Shown: positions 25,790-35,014, counted from the first letter of the stretch. The stretch: 64,000 bases of DNA from UBA6107 sp964459385 (GCA_964459385.1 CAYWLG010000003.1:186001-250000), one strand, 5' to 3'. Made by a program: numbers and translations. Notes: generated by a model from the sequence alone, not told the origin.

Positions 25790-26827
25790 ATGGATGCTCA
25801 ACGATTGCTAAAAGGCCCGGCTAAATTATTGAATCCAGACGGCACGCTCAGCCAGGCCGGCTGGGCGCCTTTCCCGCTGCTCGACTGCAACCTGGAAGAC
25901 TGCCATTTTTACAGACTGCCGCTCTTTCAAAAGCTGCGCATCAAGGTCTGGGATTACTACGCCATCACCACCCCCAGCCATTTCTTCTCCTTCACCGTCA
26001 GTGATGTAGGGTACATGGGCATGATCTTCGCCTACGTGATCGACTTTGCCAGCGGCGAGTATAAAGAGCAGACTATCACCACGCCGTTTGGCGCCGGGGT
26101 CTCTTTGCCGCGCTCTGCCAGCGAAGGGAGAACCGTCTATGAGAAGGGCGATTTTCACATGGTCTTTGAGGCATTGTCGGGCAAACGCAGCGTTTCAGTG
26201 AACTGGCCCGGCTTCGGCGGTTCAGGCCTGAAGGCCGAGATCATCCTCGATCAGCCCAAAGAGCACGAATCGATGACCATTGTCATTCCCATTCGCGGCA
26301 AGCGCTTCTATTACAATCACAAATTGAACTGCCTGCCTGCCAGCGGTTGGGTGGAATATCAGGGCACGCGCTTTGAGCTTACCCCGCAGACCGCTCTGGG
26401 TAATCTTGACTGGGGACGCGGCGTATGGGAATACGATTCTCACTGGGTTTGGGCCAGTGCCTCGGGCTTTTTAGCCGACAAGCGCCGCATCGGGCTCAAC
26501 CTGGGCTACGGTTTTGGGGATACCTCGGCGGCCAGTGAAAACTGTTTCATCCTGGACGGCAAAGTGCACAAACTGGGCAAGATCGATTTCAGCTTTGATC
26601 CCACCGATTACAAAAAGCCCTGGCAAATGGTCAGCCCCGATGAACGCCTGGAACTGACCTTCACCCCATTCTTTGAGCGCGTGGCCAAGACCGATGCGGT
26701 GATCCTCAAGAGTGAGGTGCACCAGATGTTCGGCCGCTATAACGGCTGGGCGGTCAGCGATCAGGGTGAGAAGATCGAGATCAAAGACCTGATCGGCTGG
26801 GCTGAAGAACATTACGCCAAGTGGTAG
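25790..26827 (+). CDS. DUF2804-like protein
   Basis: A 345-residue protein that reads throughout like the DUF2804 family: an N-terminal GTLSQAGWAPFPLLDCN, a central WDYYAITTPSHFFSFTVSDVG, and DWGRGVWEYDSHWVWASASG, tryptophan-rich and predicted beta-sandwich. No signal peptide or membrane helix is seen. The family has no firmly known biochemical function; relatedness to carotenoid 1,2-hydratase/lipocalin-like folds has been suggested in general terms, which is not tested here. AAAGGAC precedes the ATG. It is convergent with the next gene, with a gap of only 4 bases. Confidence 0.7.
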   Translation: MDAQRLLKGPAKLLNPDGTLSQAGWAPFPLLDCNLEDCHFYRLPLFQKLRIKVWDYYAITTPSHFFSFTVSDVGYMGMIFAYVIDFASGEYKEQTITTPFGAGVSLPRSASEGRTVYEKGDFHMVFEALSGKRSVSVNWPGFGGSGLKAEIILDQPKEHESMTIVIPIRGKRFYYNHKLNCLPASGWVEYQGTRFELTPQTALGNLDWGRGVWEYDSHWVWASASGFLADKRRIGLNLGYGFGDTSAASENCFILDGKVHKLGKIDFSFDPTDYKKPWQMVSPDERLELTFTPFFERVAKTDAVILKSEVHQMFGRYNGWAVSDQGEKIEIKDLIGWAEEHYAKW

Positions 26828-26831
26828 GTAT

Positions 26832-27488
26832 TTAGAATTTGTCGAAGCGGGTCAACCAGTGCTGCAGGGGGCCGCTCGTCCACTGGTAGCGCAAAAGATA
26901 AAAGAAATATTTGAGGTACTCGGTGAGCACCAGCTTGCGCGAGGTGGCATTTGCCCACCAGCGGCTGCTGTACCCCGCCTGCTCGAAGGGTACCGGGGCC
27001 ATGATGACCTTCACCTGATCGCCCAATACCTTTTCGTAGGCCCACCTGGCCCGGCGGGTGTGATAAGCGTCGGTCACCACGATGACCGAGCGAATCTGGT
27101 CAGGATGCGCCTCAATGAATGCTTTGACGCGCTCTGCTTCCTGGTAAGTGGAGATCACGGTCGAATCGTCCGTGAAGATGGCCTCGGGGGCAACCCCTTC
27201 CGTTTTGGCCAGGTACTCGCTCCAGTCGGCATCATAGCGCTGCTCATTTTCATTGAAGCCGCCGGTAAAGAACAGGCGTCCCCCCAGACCCTTTTGGAAG
27301 AGCTGGGCAGCATAAGTGATGCGGTAAGAAGGCCCGCTGACGGCGGTAATGAGGTCAGCCTTTTGCAGCGGATCGTTGACAATGAGAAATTTGCCCATCT
27401 CTTGCAAGGCCGGGTAAGCCAGAATGCCCAATAATAGGACAATAATTAAAAGGGTAAATCCTTTACCCCGGTTTTTGTGTTGTGCCAT
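26832..27488 (-). CDS. YdcF/SanA/ElyC-family (DUF218) membrane-anchored protein
   Basis: A 218-residue protein with an N-terminal transmembrane helix (about 10-28, FTLLIIVLLLGILAYPALQE) and a DUF218 domain outside: KADLITAVSGPSYRITYAA, GGRLFFTGGFNE, and VIVVTDAYHTRRARWAYEKV, which is the family's conserved S/T-x-x-x-H-x-x-R region. E. coli relatives (SanA, ElyC) act in envelope integrity and peptidoglycan or lipid-carrier metabolism; the activity of the family is poorly defined. AAAAGG lies 9 bases upstream of the ATG. Confidence 0.8.
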   Translation of the reverse strand: MAQHKNRGKGFTLLIIVLLLGILAYPALQEMGKFLIVNDPLQKADLITAVSGPSYRITYAAQLFQKGLGGRLFFTGGFNENEQRYDADWSEYLAKTEGVAPEAIFTDDSTVISTYQEAERVKAFIEAHPDQIRSVIVVTDAYHTRRARWAYEKVLGDQVKVIMAPVPFEQAGYSSRWWANATSRKLVLTEYLKYFFYLLRYQWTSGPLQHWLTRFDKF

Positions 27489-27558
27489 TTTTGTCTGCCT
27501 TTTGGGCTATGGTAACACAAAAAAAGGATTCGCCCGACAGCAAGAACCCCCCATTAAA

Positions 27559-27586
27559 GAAAAAAGCCCCGAGGTAACCTCGGGGC
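27559..27586 (-). terminator. Terminator of glutamate dehydrogenase gene
   Basis: A palindromic stem GCCCCGAGGT/ACCTCGGGGC (27566-27586) is followed on the minus strand by a T run (A run at 27559-27565 on plus). It lies 21 bases after the gdhA stop. Confidence 0.9.
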
Positions 27587-27607
27587 CGAAAAACCTTTGC
27601 AACAGAA

Positions 27608-28894
27608 TTACACCCAGCCTCGCACCTGCATGGATTTGACCACGCGGTCGATGGCCACCATATAGGCTGCATCGCGCATGTACACTTTGCGATTGAGGGA
27701 CATGTCGAGCACGCCATGGAAGGCAATGGTCATCTTGGTGTCGAGCTTTTCGAGCACTTCTTCTTTGGTCCAGTAGAAGTTCATGTCGTTCTGAACCGAT
27801 TCGAAGTAAGAGACCGTCACGCCGCCCGAGTTGCACAGGAAATCGGGGATCAAGAAGATGTTTTTGGCCTTGATGACCTCATCTGCTTCGGGGGTGGTGG
27901 GGCCATTGGCGCCTTCAGCCACGATCTTGACACGCGAATTGATGAGCTTGACGGTGTCGGCGTTGACCTGACCCTCAAGAGCGGCCGGGATCAAGACATC
28001 TGCCTCTTTGCTGATCCAGGCGCCGCCATCTTCGATGGCATAGCCGGCTTCGCGGGCTTTGGCTTTGTCGATCGAGCCGTACTGGTCGGTGATGGTCATC
28101 AAGAAGCGCGGATCGATGCCGTCTTTCTTGCTGACGGTGTACGAAACCTTATCGGCGCGGTCGTAATAGGACACACAGAGCACTTTGCCTTTGAGGATCT
28201 CGATGAAACCGATGGCTGCATACTGGGCCACGTTGCCGAAGCCCTGAATGGCTGCCGTGCATTGGGCGGGGTTCATGCCCAAATGTTTCATGGCTTCGCG
28301 CACGTGATAAATAACGCCGTAGCCGGTGGCTTCGGTGCGACCCAGAGAGCCGCCGCCATCGAGCGGTTTGCCGGTGATCGTGCCAGGAGTGAATTGACCG
28401 CTCAGTTTGGAATACTCGTCCATCATCCAGCCCATCATCTGGGGAGTGGTGCCTACATCGGGGGCCGGCACATCCTGGCGCGGGCCGATGTTCCGCCACA
28501 TCTGCTGCACCCAACCGCGGCAGAGGCGTTCTTTTTCACTGACAGAAAGGGTCGCCGGATCGACGATAACGCCACCTTTGCCTCCACCCAGGGGGATGTC
28601 GGCTACGGCGCATTTCCAGGTCATCCAGGTGGCCAGGGCACGCACGGTGTCGATGGTCTCGGCGGGATGGAAGCGGATGCCACCTTTATTGGGGCCGCGG
28701 GAGTCGTTGTGCTGCACGCGGAATCCCTGGAAGACGCGAATCGAGCCGTCGTCCATGCGCACCGGAATGCGGAAGTGGAATTCGCGCAGCGGCCAACGCA
28801 AGATCTCAGCCACCTGCGGGTCAAGCTTGAGTTCTTCGGCGACATGGTCAAATTGACGCTGCGCCATTTCGAACGCATTGATACTGTTTGCCAT
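27608..28894 (-). CDS. gdhA: Glu/Leu/Phe/Val dehydrogenase, glutamate dehydrogenase
   Basis: A hexameric-type glutamate dehydrogenase (428 residues, the short GDH-I/II length of about 420-450) that interconverts glutamate with 2-oxoglutarate and ammonia. The catalytic region has GGIRFHPAETIDTVRALATWMTWK split by the family pattern, PLGGGKGGVIVDP with the catalytic lysine, and PAPDVGTTPQMMGWMMDEYS. The nucleotide-binding Rossmann motif is IQGFGNVAQYAA (about 209). AAGGAG lies 8 bases upstream of the ATG. A long leader of about 157 bases containing a strong hairpin precedes the gene. Confidence 0.93.
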   Translation of the reverse strand: MANSINAFEMAQRQFDHVAEELKLDPQVAEILRWPLREFHFRIPVRMDDGSIRVFQGFRVQHNDSRGPNKGGIRFHPAETIDTVRALATWMTWKCAVADIPLGGGKGGVIVDPATLSVSEKERLCRGWVQQMWRNIGPRQDVPAPDVGTTPQMMGWMMDEYSKLSGQFTPGTITGKPLDGGGSLGRTEATGYGVIYHVREAMKHLGMNPAQCTAAIQGFGNVAQYAAIGFIEILKGKVLCVSYYDRADKVSYTVSKKDGIDPRFLMTITDQYGSIDKAKAREAGYAIEDGGAWISKEADVLIPAALEGQVNADTVKLINSRVKIVAEGANGPTTPEADEVIKAKNIFLIPDFLCNSGGVTVSYFESVQNDMNFYWTKEEVLEKLDTKMTIAFHGVLDMSLNRKVYMRDAAYMVAIDRVVKSMQVRGWV

Positions 28895-28966
28895 TCAGTT
28901 CACTCCTTGACTGAAAAGAAATAAGGTACTGAAAACGAACTTTGGAAAACGGTATTTAAATAATAT

Positions 28967-28991
28967 GCGGGCACACCGGTCCCGTGCCCGC
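28967..28991 (-). other. Hairpin in the gdhA leader
   Basis: GCGGGCAC (28967-28974) and GTGCCCGC (28984-28991) form a perfect 8-bp stem with a 9-base loop in the transcribed leader of gdhA. No T run follows on either strand, so it is not a classic terminator; stability or a regulatory role is possible. Confidence 0.5.
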
Positions 28992-29057
28992 CATACTTCA
29001 ATGTGGATAATGACAGAATTTGCACTGTTTCCTCCACCGTTTCGCTTTCCTCTTAAC

Positions 29058-29084
29058 ATTATCCGAGAATTGAGCCAAAGTCAA
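29058..29084 (-). promoter_or_regulatory. Promoter of gdhA
   Basis: On the minus strand TTGACT (29084-29079) and GATAAT (29063-29058) or the overlapping TAATGT are spaced by 15 or 17 bases respectively. The predicted start is near 29050. The rest of the 323-base gap 28895-29217 is AT-rich with no gene. Confidence 0.6.
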
Positions 29085-29176
29085 GAGAAATTCGTCTTTC
29101 TAATCCAAATCTTAGTCATATTCTGTTTATTTAATATGATTAATTAGATTATTTAGTCTTATTTTAACCTGTTGAT

Positions 29177-29202
29177 AAAAAAGCCTCCGGCTGGCGGAGG
29201 CT
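29177..29202 (-). terminator. Terminator of gatB
   Basis: AGCCTCCG (29182-29189) pairs with CGGAGGCT (29195-29202); the minus-strand transcript ends in six T after the stem. It follows the gatB stop by 15 bases. Confidence 0.85.
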
Positions 29203-29217
29203 GTGATCCTTTTATGT

Positions 29218-30666
29218 TTATTGTCGTAGCTGCTTTTCGATCTCGGCTCGCAGCACAGCCGGATTGGCCTTGCCGCCGGCGGCACGCATGGCCTGGCCAA
29301 AAAACCAGTTGGAGAGGGTTTCTTTGCCGGCCTTGAAACTGGCCAGTTCGTTGGGGCTCTCAGCGATCACCTTCTTGACCACATCGGCGATAAAGCTGCT
29401 GTCTGATACCTGCGCCAGGCCGCGTTCCTCAATAATGGCGGTGGCGCCTTTGCCTGTGGTGAGCATCGCGCCCAGCACGGTCTTGGCGGTGTTCTGGTTG
29501 ACCACACTGCCGTTGGCTGCTTCGATCAATTCGGCCAGTTGCACCGGGGTGACCTTGAGATCGGCCAGGCTGCCGCCGCTCTGGTTCATCCAGGCGAAGA
29601 CCTCGCCCAGGAGCCAGGTGGCCGCGGCGCGTGGCGGGGCTGCCTTGAGCGCCTTAACGGTGGCTTCAAAGAATTCGTTTAGTTCAAAATCGGCGGCCAG
29701 CAGGGCGGCCTCCACCTTGGTGACACTATATTGTTCCTGCAGGCGCAGGGCTTTTTCGCGCGGCAGTTCGGGCAGGGCAGCGCGCACGCGTTCCACCCAG
29801 TCTTTTTCCACCACCAGCGGGGGCAGGTCGGGCTCGGTGAAGTAGCGGTAATCGTGCGCCTCTTCTTTGGAGCGCTGCACGTAGGTGCACTGCTTTTCTT
29901 CATTCCAGCCGCGGGTTTCCTGGTCTACTTCTTCACCGCGGTCGAGCACTTCGGCCTGGCGTTTCAATTCATAAATGATGCCGCGTTCCATGGCGCGGAA
30001 GGAGTTGAGGTTCTTGATCTCCACCCGTTTGCCCAGTGTGGTTGACCCCATCGGGCGGATGGAGATATTGGCTTCAAAACGGATGACGCCCTTTTCCATG
30101 TCGCCTGAGTTGACACCCAAGGCACGGATGATGGCGCGCAGGTTGGTGGCATAGCCGCGTACATCTTCGAGCGAGTGCATGTCCGGTTCTGTGACGATCT
30201 CAAGCAGGCCCACCCCGGCGCGGTTCAGATCTACCAGCGAGTAATCTTCGCCATGATCGTGCACATGGGTCAGCTTGCCGGCGTCTTCTTCGAGGTGAAC
30301 CCGGTTGACGCGGATCTTGTGCTCGCCTTCGGGGGTATCCACCATCATGTAGCCGTTGCGGGCCAGCGGAAACTCAAATTGGGAGATTTGATAGCCTTTG
30401 GGAAGATCGGGGTAGAAGTAGTTTTTGCGGGCGAAGATGCTAGTGTGCTGCACCTCGCAGTTGAGGGCCAGCGCCACTTTGATGCCGTATTCAACGGCCT
30501 TCTTGTTGACGACAGGCAAAGTGCCAGGCATGCCGGCGCAGACCGGGCAAACGCTGGTGTTCGGTTCAACCTGAGTTGTATCGACAACGGGACAGGAGCA
30601 GAACATTTTGGTGGCGGTCGCCACCTCTGCGTGCACTTCGAGACCAATCACTGTTTCGTACTTCAT
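29218..30666 (-). CDS. gatB: Asp-tRNA(Asn)/Glu-tRNA(Gln) amidotransferase subunit B
   Basis: The tRNA-binding/kinase subunit of GatCAB (482 residues), which phosphorylates the misacylated Glu- or Asp-tRNA and passes it to GatA for amidation. The start is MKYETVIGLEVHAE, the usual N-terminus; the upstream in-frame codons have no ribosome site. Family motifs: GLEVHAEV, ANTSVCPVCAGMPGTLPV-like zinc region with CSCPV, DLPKGYQISQFEFPLA, LVDLNRAGVGLLEIVTEPD. The C-terminal YqeY-like tail (about 330-480) is complete. gatB is separated from gatCA by about 6 kb here. Confidence 0.95.
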   Translation of the reverse strand: MKYETVIGLEVHAEVATATKMFCSCPVVDTTQVEPNTSVCPVCAGMPGTLPVVNKKAVEYGIKVALALNCEVQHTSIFARKNYFYPDLPKGYQISQFEFPLARNGYMMVDTPEGEHKIRVNRVHLEEDAGKLTHVHDHGEDYSLVDLNRAGVGLLEIVTEPDMHSLEDVRGYATNLRAIIRALGVNSGDMEKGVIRFEANISIRPMGSTTLGKRVEIKNLNSFRAMERGIIYELKRQAEVLDRGEEVDQETRGWNEEKQCTYVQRSKEEAHDYRYFTEPDLPPLVVEKDWVERVRAALPELPREKALRLQEQYSVTKVEAALLAADFELNEFFEATVKALKAAPPRAAATWLLGEVFAWMNQSGGSLADLKVTPVQLAELIEAANGSVVNQNTAKTVLGAMLTTGKGATAIIEERGLAQVSDSSFIADVVKKVIAESPNELASFKAGKETLSNWFFGQAMRAAGGKANPAVLRAEIEKQLRQ

Positions 30667-30755
30667 AATGCATTTTATTTTATCATGGTTATAAAAATTT
30701 GACCCCGCCGCGGGCAATATTCCTCAGATTAATTTCGCATTTCGATCTTCAAACA

Positions 30756-30783
30756 GAAAAAACGGGCACTCATGAGTGCCCGT
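30756..30783 (-). terminator. Terminator of the aminotransferase gene
   Basis: A perfect palindrome ACGGGCACT(CATG)AGTGCCCGT (30762-30783) is followed on the minus strand by a run of T (A run at 30757-30762). Confidence 0.85.
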
Positions 30784-30804
30784 TGCTGTTCAAACTGTGG
30801 ATCG

Positions 30805-31968
30805 CTAAATGCGATTGACAAACCTTTGAATGCGTTCGAGCGCTTCTTCGAGATCGTTGTAGCCGGTGGCATAACAGGCGCGGGCAAAGCCCTCACCGCC
30901 GGCGCCAAAGGCGTTGCCGGGCACAACGGCCACTTTCTCTTCCTGCAGCAGACGGGTGCTGAAGGTCTCGTCGTCCAGGCCGGTGATGCCCACATGCGGG
31001 AAGGCGTAAAAGGCGCCTTTCGGCTCAAAGGTGGGCAGGCCGATCTGATTGAGGCCGCTCACCAGCAGCTTGCGGCGGCGGTCATATTCGGCCACCATTT
31101 GCTGCACGAAAGGCTCGCCGTGCAGCAGCGCTTCAACGGCGGCGCGCTGCGAGACAGTGGGCGCGCACATGACCATGAACTGGTGCACCCCCAGCAGGCC
31201 ACGAAGAATCTCGCGCGGGCCGGCGGCGTAACCGATGCGCCAGCCGGTCATGGCATAATCTTTTGAAAAGCCGCCCAACAGCAGGGAACGCTGGCGCGTG
31301 CCGGGCAGGGAGGGGAAGCAGGTATGTTCCACCCCATAGACCAGGCGGTCGTAGATCTCATCTGAGATCACGATCAAGTCATGTTCTTCGGCGATCCTGG
31401 CGATCTCGAGCAAATTGGCGCGGCTGGCCACTGCCCCGGTGGGGTTGTTGGGGAAGCCGATCAAAATGGCCTTGGTGCGCGCGGTGACGGCGTCGCGGAT
31501 ATCTTTGGGGTCCACGTCGAAGTTGTTTTCCATCTTGCAGGGAATTTCCACCGCCACGGCACCGGCCATGATGACGGCTGCCTGATAAGAGACAAAGCAG
31601 GGGGTGGGGATGATCACCTCGTCGCCGGGGTCGAGCAAAGCCAGGGCAGCCAGGTTCAAGGCTTCTGACCCGCCCACCGTGATGAGCAGTTCTGTTTCGG
31701 GGTCATAACTGACGCCATATAACGACTCGATATGAGCCGAAAGAGCCTTGCGCAGTTCGATGATGCCCAGGTTGGAAGTGTAATGGGTCTCGCCGTTTTC
31801 AAGCGAACGCACCCCGGCGTTGACCACTGGGGCGGGGGTGGTGAAATCGGGCTCGCCAATACCCAGCGAAATGACATCGTCCTTCATCGTTGCCACAATA
31901 TCGAAGAACTTGCGAATCCCAGAAGGTTTGATCGCCGACATTCGCCGTGAAAGGTATTGATGTGCCAT
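30805..31968 (-). CDS. Class I/II PLP-dependent aminotransferase
   Basis: An aspartate/aromatic-type aminotransferase (387 residues, fold type I). Substrate and cofactor motifs: GEPDFTTPAPVVNAG near the N-terminus, YTSNLGIIELRKALSAH, FPNNPTGAVAS, VISDEIYDRLVY, and the PLP lysine in LGGFSKDYAMTGWRIGYAAG. The start at 31968 is preceded by GGAGG at 7 bases; a TTG four codons earlier overlaps that site and is unlikely. The precise donor cannot be told. It probably shares a transcript with the two genes 40 bases upstream. Confidence 0.92.
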   Translation of the reverse strand: MAHQYLSRRMSAIKPSGIRKFFDIVATMKDDVISLGIGEPDFTTPAPVVNAGVRSLENGETHYTSNLGIIELRKALSAHIESLYGVSYDPETELLITVGGSEALNLAALALLDPGDEVIIPTPCFVSYQAAVIMAGAVAVEIPCKMENNFDVDPKDIRDAVTARTKAILIGFPNNPTGAVASRANLLEIARIAEEHDLIVISDEIYDRLVYGVEHTCFPSLPGTRQRSLLLGGFSKDYAMTGWRIGYAAGPREILRGLLGVHQFMVMCAPTVSQRAAVEALLHGEPFVQQMVAEYDRRRKLLVSGLNQIGLPTFEPKGAFYAFPHVGITGLDDETFSTRLLQEEKVAVVPGNAFGAGGEGFARACYATGYNDLEEALERIQRFVNRI

Positions 31969-32008
31969 TTTTTCCTCCAATAAAAAGATGAATAAGTCTA
32001 GACGAACT

Positions 32009-32242
32009 TTATACTTCCGTCAACCCATCCGCCGTCCAAATATCTCGTGCCTGGTCGTATTCGATTTCCAACTGCGTGTTGTCTTCAAGCTGCACTGAAA
32101 AAGCCCGGCCAGCAGGGGTTTGCCGTGCATCCAGAATCGTGCGAATGGAGCGACGTTTGCCCTGCCAGAGCAGTGACCGGGGCCGTTCGCCGTAAGCGCT
32201 GCCTGAATAGCACTCGACAACAACGGCTACTTTGTCACCCAT
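32009..32242 (-). CDS. Small DUF6504-like protein
   Basis: A 77-residue soluble protein. The pattern YSGSAYGERPRSLLWQGK ... ILDARQTPAGRAFSVQLED ... IWTAD resembles small beta-barrel (SH3-like) proteins of the DUF6504 type; this is a memory-based match. Its ATG overlaps the end of the nucleotidyltransferase gene by 16 bases and the next gene follows after 40 bases, so it is probably translated as part of that operon. No function known. Confidence 0.6.
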   Translation of the reverse strand: MGDKVAVVVECYSGSAYGERPRSLLWQGKRRSIRTILDARQTPAGRAFSVQLEDNTQLEIEYDQARDIWTADGLTEV

Positions 32243-33240
32243 GAGTTATCGCCGATGTTCAAGCGATCGGGCTTTCCTTCGAGGATGACATTACGGCCGA
32301 TCAACGATCCGTTGATGACCATGTCGGTGATCTGGGTGCCAGATTCGATGATCGAGTCACGCACGACTACATTCTTGAGCACGCAGCCTTCTCCCAAAGT
32401 CACGTAAGGCCCCACCACAGCCGATTCGATGACGGTGCCGGCCGGGATGGAAACGGGTGGGATGATGGTGACGCCTTTCTGTGTGCTGGCTTCGCAGCCG
32501 GTGCAGCGACCGTGCTCAAGCAGGTAACGGTTGGTCTCAAGTAGCGATTCGGGCACGCCTGCATCCAGCCAGACCTCGGTGCTGCGCGCGCGCAGGTCGA
32601 GGCCATCTTCGAGCATGATGTTGATGGCATCCGCCAGAAAGTATTCTCCCTTCAAGCTGGTGCCGCGCTTAACCTGTTCTTCGATGGCCGCGATCAATTT
32701 TTTACCTTCTTGAAAGTAATAAAACCCGACCAACACCAGATTCTTGCTCATATCCTGTGGTTTTTCGATCAGGCGTTTGACACGGGCATCGGCGCCGGTT
32801 TCGGCCACACCAAAGCGGCGCGGGTCGGGCATGGGTTTCACCCAGGCAACTCCGTCGGATTTTTCATCCGCCAGGAAGGAGAGATCGGTTTCGATCAGCG
32901 TGTCTGAAAAAGCAATAAGGATCGGGCCTTCCAGATACTGGCGGGCCAGCGAAATGGCATCTGACTGGCCGCGCATGTGTTCCTGCACCACGTAATGCAC
33001 TTTCTTTTCGGGGTGAGCCGACTGCATGTGCTCCTGAATTTGATCTCCCTGGTTGGGGCTGACGATGAAAACAAATTCGGCTTCGTCTACGCCGGGCAGG
33101 GTGGTGAATTGTTCCAGGGCATGATCGAGGACGGTCTTGCCGGCCAGATATAGCAGCGGTTTGGGGCGGGTCCAGGTGTGCGGACGCATTCTGGATCCGA
33201 GACCGGCCATAGGGATGACTATTTTATAGTTTGAGCTCAT
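32227..33240 (-). CDS. Sugar-phosphate nucleotidyltransferase
   Basis: A 337-residue enzyme that makes NDP-sugars from sugar-1-phosphate and NTP. The N-terminal Rossmann-like domain has IPMAGLGSRMRPHTWTRPKP (nucleotide-binding GxGxRxxPxTxxxPKP), then ISLARQYLEGPILIAFSDTL with the metal-binding Asp. The C-terminal hexapeptide-repeat left-handed beta-helix (about 255-335; VIESAVVGPYVTLGEGCVL) resembles GlmU/ManC-type tails. The specific sugar is not identifiable. The start at 33240 has AAAGG at 7 bases. It begins the operon with the small gene and aminotransferase. Confidence 0.88.
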   Translation of the reverse strand: MSSNYKIVIPMAGLGSRMRPHTWTRPKPLLYLAGKTVLDHALEQFTTLPGVDEAEFVFIVSPNQGDQIQEHMQSAHPEKKVHYVVQEHMRGQSDAISLARQYLEGPILIAFSDTLIETDLSFLADEKSDGVAWVKPMPDPRRFGVAETGADARVKRLIEKPQDMSKNLVLVGFYYFQEGKKLIAAIEEQVKRGTSLKGEYFLADAINIMLEDGLDLRARSTEVWLDAGVPESLLETNRYLLEHGRCTGCEASTQKGVTIIPPVSIPAGTVIESAVVGPYVTLGEGCVLKNVVVRDSIIESGTQITDMVINGSLIGRNVILEGKPDRLNIGDNSWVTK

Positions 33241-33496
33241 GAGCACCTTTTGATCAAAAGGATGAAAATTGCATCTAACTTCATTATTTTACACCGCGCG
33301 GGCCAACTGGTCGATAGATATCTGTTTGACAGCGTTCGCTGTGCTAAATATCTTTACCTTTTTCGATTCAAATTGCACGAATTCTGCATAATCGGCGCCT
33401 AGAATCAATTCTGAAGTGATCCGCTTTTCGATGGCAAAAGAGGCCGTCGAAAGGTCAATGGTCACACTAACCGATTATTGAAAACAAGGAGTTCGA

Positions 33497-34273
33497 ATGA
33501 GAAAATTTTTGATCGCAGCGACGATCATTACCCTACTGTTTTTAAGCGCCTGCGGGGCAGCCCCGGCTGTTAGCAGTGATACGGCGGCCACCACAGCCCC
33601 GGCAGCGGATGCCGTTACCAACGCCACCGCTTCATTGAACACCGACTTTGATGATGCCGCTTCTATTGAACAGCAATTACTGGTGGGCATTTTAAAGCTT
33701 GAAGGCAGCGAAAACGCCCTTACCACCGATCAGGCCAGCCAGATGCTGCCCCTGTGGCAAAGTTTGAACATGGGCGGCGGGCGCGGCATGGGCAACGGCG
33801 GGCAGCCCGGCAATGCGGACGCCCAGTCAACGCCACAGACCCCGGCGGAGAATGCCCCTGCGGCCGTGGATACCGATACCGTACTGAGCCAGATTCAAGG
33901 CCTGCTTACTTCTGCCCAGATCGAAGCCATCTCGGCGATGCAGATCAGCAATGCCGCTGTAGCAAGTTACATCAGCGACAATGCTCTTTCCATGCAGCCC
34001 GGTAATGGCGGCCCGCAGGGTGGGAATCAGCAACAAGGCACCTCTCCGGCCGATGACGCTAGCCAGGGTCAGCCGCAGGGCAACCCGCCTGATGGTTCCG
34101 GCAATGGCAATGGCCAGGGTGGCCCGCAAGGTGGGCCAGGTGCACAGGCCGACGGCACGCTGGCCGCCCCAAATGACGGCCAGATGCCCGATATGAGCAC
34201 GAATGTTTTGCTCAACGCGGTCATACAACTGCTGCAGCAAAAGACAGGGGCACAAGCCCCGGCCAGCAACTAA
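33497..34273 (+). CDS. Secreted lipoprotein with Gly/Gln/Asn-rich tail
   Basis: 258 residues with a type II signal: MRKFLIAATIITLLFLSAC, lipobox LSAC with Cys19. Two short helical parts (about 50-90, and 120-155 with LSQIQGLLTSAQIEAISAMQ) resemble each other in composition and contain Met/Gln/Gly. The rest is disordered, rich in Gly, Gln, Asn and Pro (PQGGNQQQG, GNGNGQGGPQGGPG). I do not recognise the family. AAGGAG precedes the ATG. Two hairpins with terminator character follow. Confidence 0.75.
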   Translation: MRKFLIAATIITLLFLSACGAAPAVSSDTAATTAPAADAVTNATASLNTDFDDAASIEQQLLVGILKLEGSENALTTDQASQMLPLWQSLNMGGGRGMGNGGQPGNADAQSTPQTPAENAPAAVDTDTVLSQIQGLLTSAQIEAISAMQISNAAVASYISDNALSMQPGNGGPQGGNQQQGTSPADDASQGQPQGNPPDGSGNGNGQGGPQGGPGAQADGTLAAPNDGQMPDMSTNVLLNAVIQLLQQKTGAQAPASN

Positions 34274-34279
34274 CAAAAA

Positions 34280-34302
34280 GCAGCGGAGGAAAGCTCCGCT
34301 GC
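34280..34302 (+). terminator. Hairpin after the lipoprotein gene
   Basis: GCAGCGGAG (34280-34288) pairs with CTCCGCTGC (34294-34302). The following tail is only moderately T-rich, so it may act with the next hairpin at 34326-34358. Confidence 0.6.
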
Positions 34303-34325
34303 ATGATTCGCTTTTCTTCTCGCAG

Positions 34326-34358
34326 GCCGCTCAGGATATCGAGCGGCTTGCCTTTTTT
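34326..34358 (+). terminator. Second terminator after the lipoprotein gene
   Basis: GCCGCTC (34326-34332) pairs with GAGCGGC (34341-34347); after TTGCC comes TTTTTT (34353-34358). Confidence 0.7.
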
Positions 34359-34361
34359 GGT

Positions 34362-34805
34362 TTAGATGCGCGCCAGGGTGGTGATCTCTGGGACGCGGTC
34401 GAACATCCAGAAAGCCACGGGCAGGCCCAGCCCCAGGGTGACCCCAGAGATCAGCCAGGCGAAGAGGAGCCAGACCAGGCTAAACCACCAGCCGATCACA
34501 ATAAAGTACAGCGCGCGCAGCAAGAACGGGCGCTGACGCAACGGGGCCTGGCCCACATAGGTGCTGCCGTCGCGCGAGGTCACCACGGTCTGCATGCGCA
34601 CCGGGCGCAGGGTCATGATCTGCGGCAGGCGGTTGAGCATGGCCAGCCCCAGCGGCAGACCCAGGATGGTCACATTAAAGAACCAGGCCGCCAGCATCCA
34701 GATGGCCCCCAGCCAGGAACCGACAAAGATAAAATACAACCCGCGCACCAGGCAGCCCGGCCCCTGGGTGTTGGGGAGATTGACTTGCACATTTTGATCG
34801 CTCAT
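34362..34805 (-). CDS. YccF-like (DUF307) small membrane protein
   Basis: A 147-residue protein with two homologous halves, each a pair of hydrophobic helices: LVRGLYFIFVGSWLGAIWML ... GLPLGLAMLNRLPQIMTL and LLRALYFIVIGWWFSLVWLL ... GLGLPVAFWMFDRVPEITTL. This duplicated G-W-W/aromatic pattern with a GLP and P-x-x-TL end is the YccF domain signature. Function unknown, inner membrane. The start at 34805 has AAGGACAGG upstream; a GTG six codons earlier overlaps that site. Confidence 0.8.
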   Translation of the reverse strand: MSDQNVQVNLPNTQGPGCLVRGLYFIFVGSWLGAIWMLAAWFFNVTILGLPLGLAMLNRLPQIMTLRPVRMQTVVTSRDGSTYVGQAPLRQRPFLLRALYFIVIGWWFSLVWLLFAWLISGVTLGLGLPVAFWMFDRVPEITTLARI

Positions 34806-35014
34806 TTTACCTGTCCTTTTCACTAAACTTCACTATTTTATACGTGTACCGGTAAAAAAAGTTGCCCTTACTGTGGAAATCCACAGTCACACTTTGCCGA
34901 TGGGTAGCGCTCTATGTAAATTTCAATGATTATAATGAAGTATATGAAAAAACTCGCTTTCTTATAAAACAATTTAAAAGATCGTTTGTTCGGAAAATTC
35001 AAGAGAATTGACCC

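Noticed and set aside
27716..28924. 402-residue plus-strand ORF opposite gdhA
   Set aside because: Antisense shadow of glutamate dehydrogenase.
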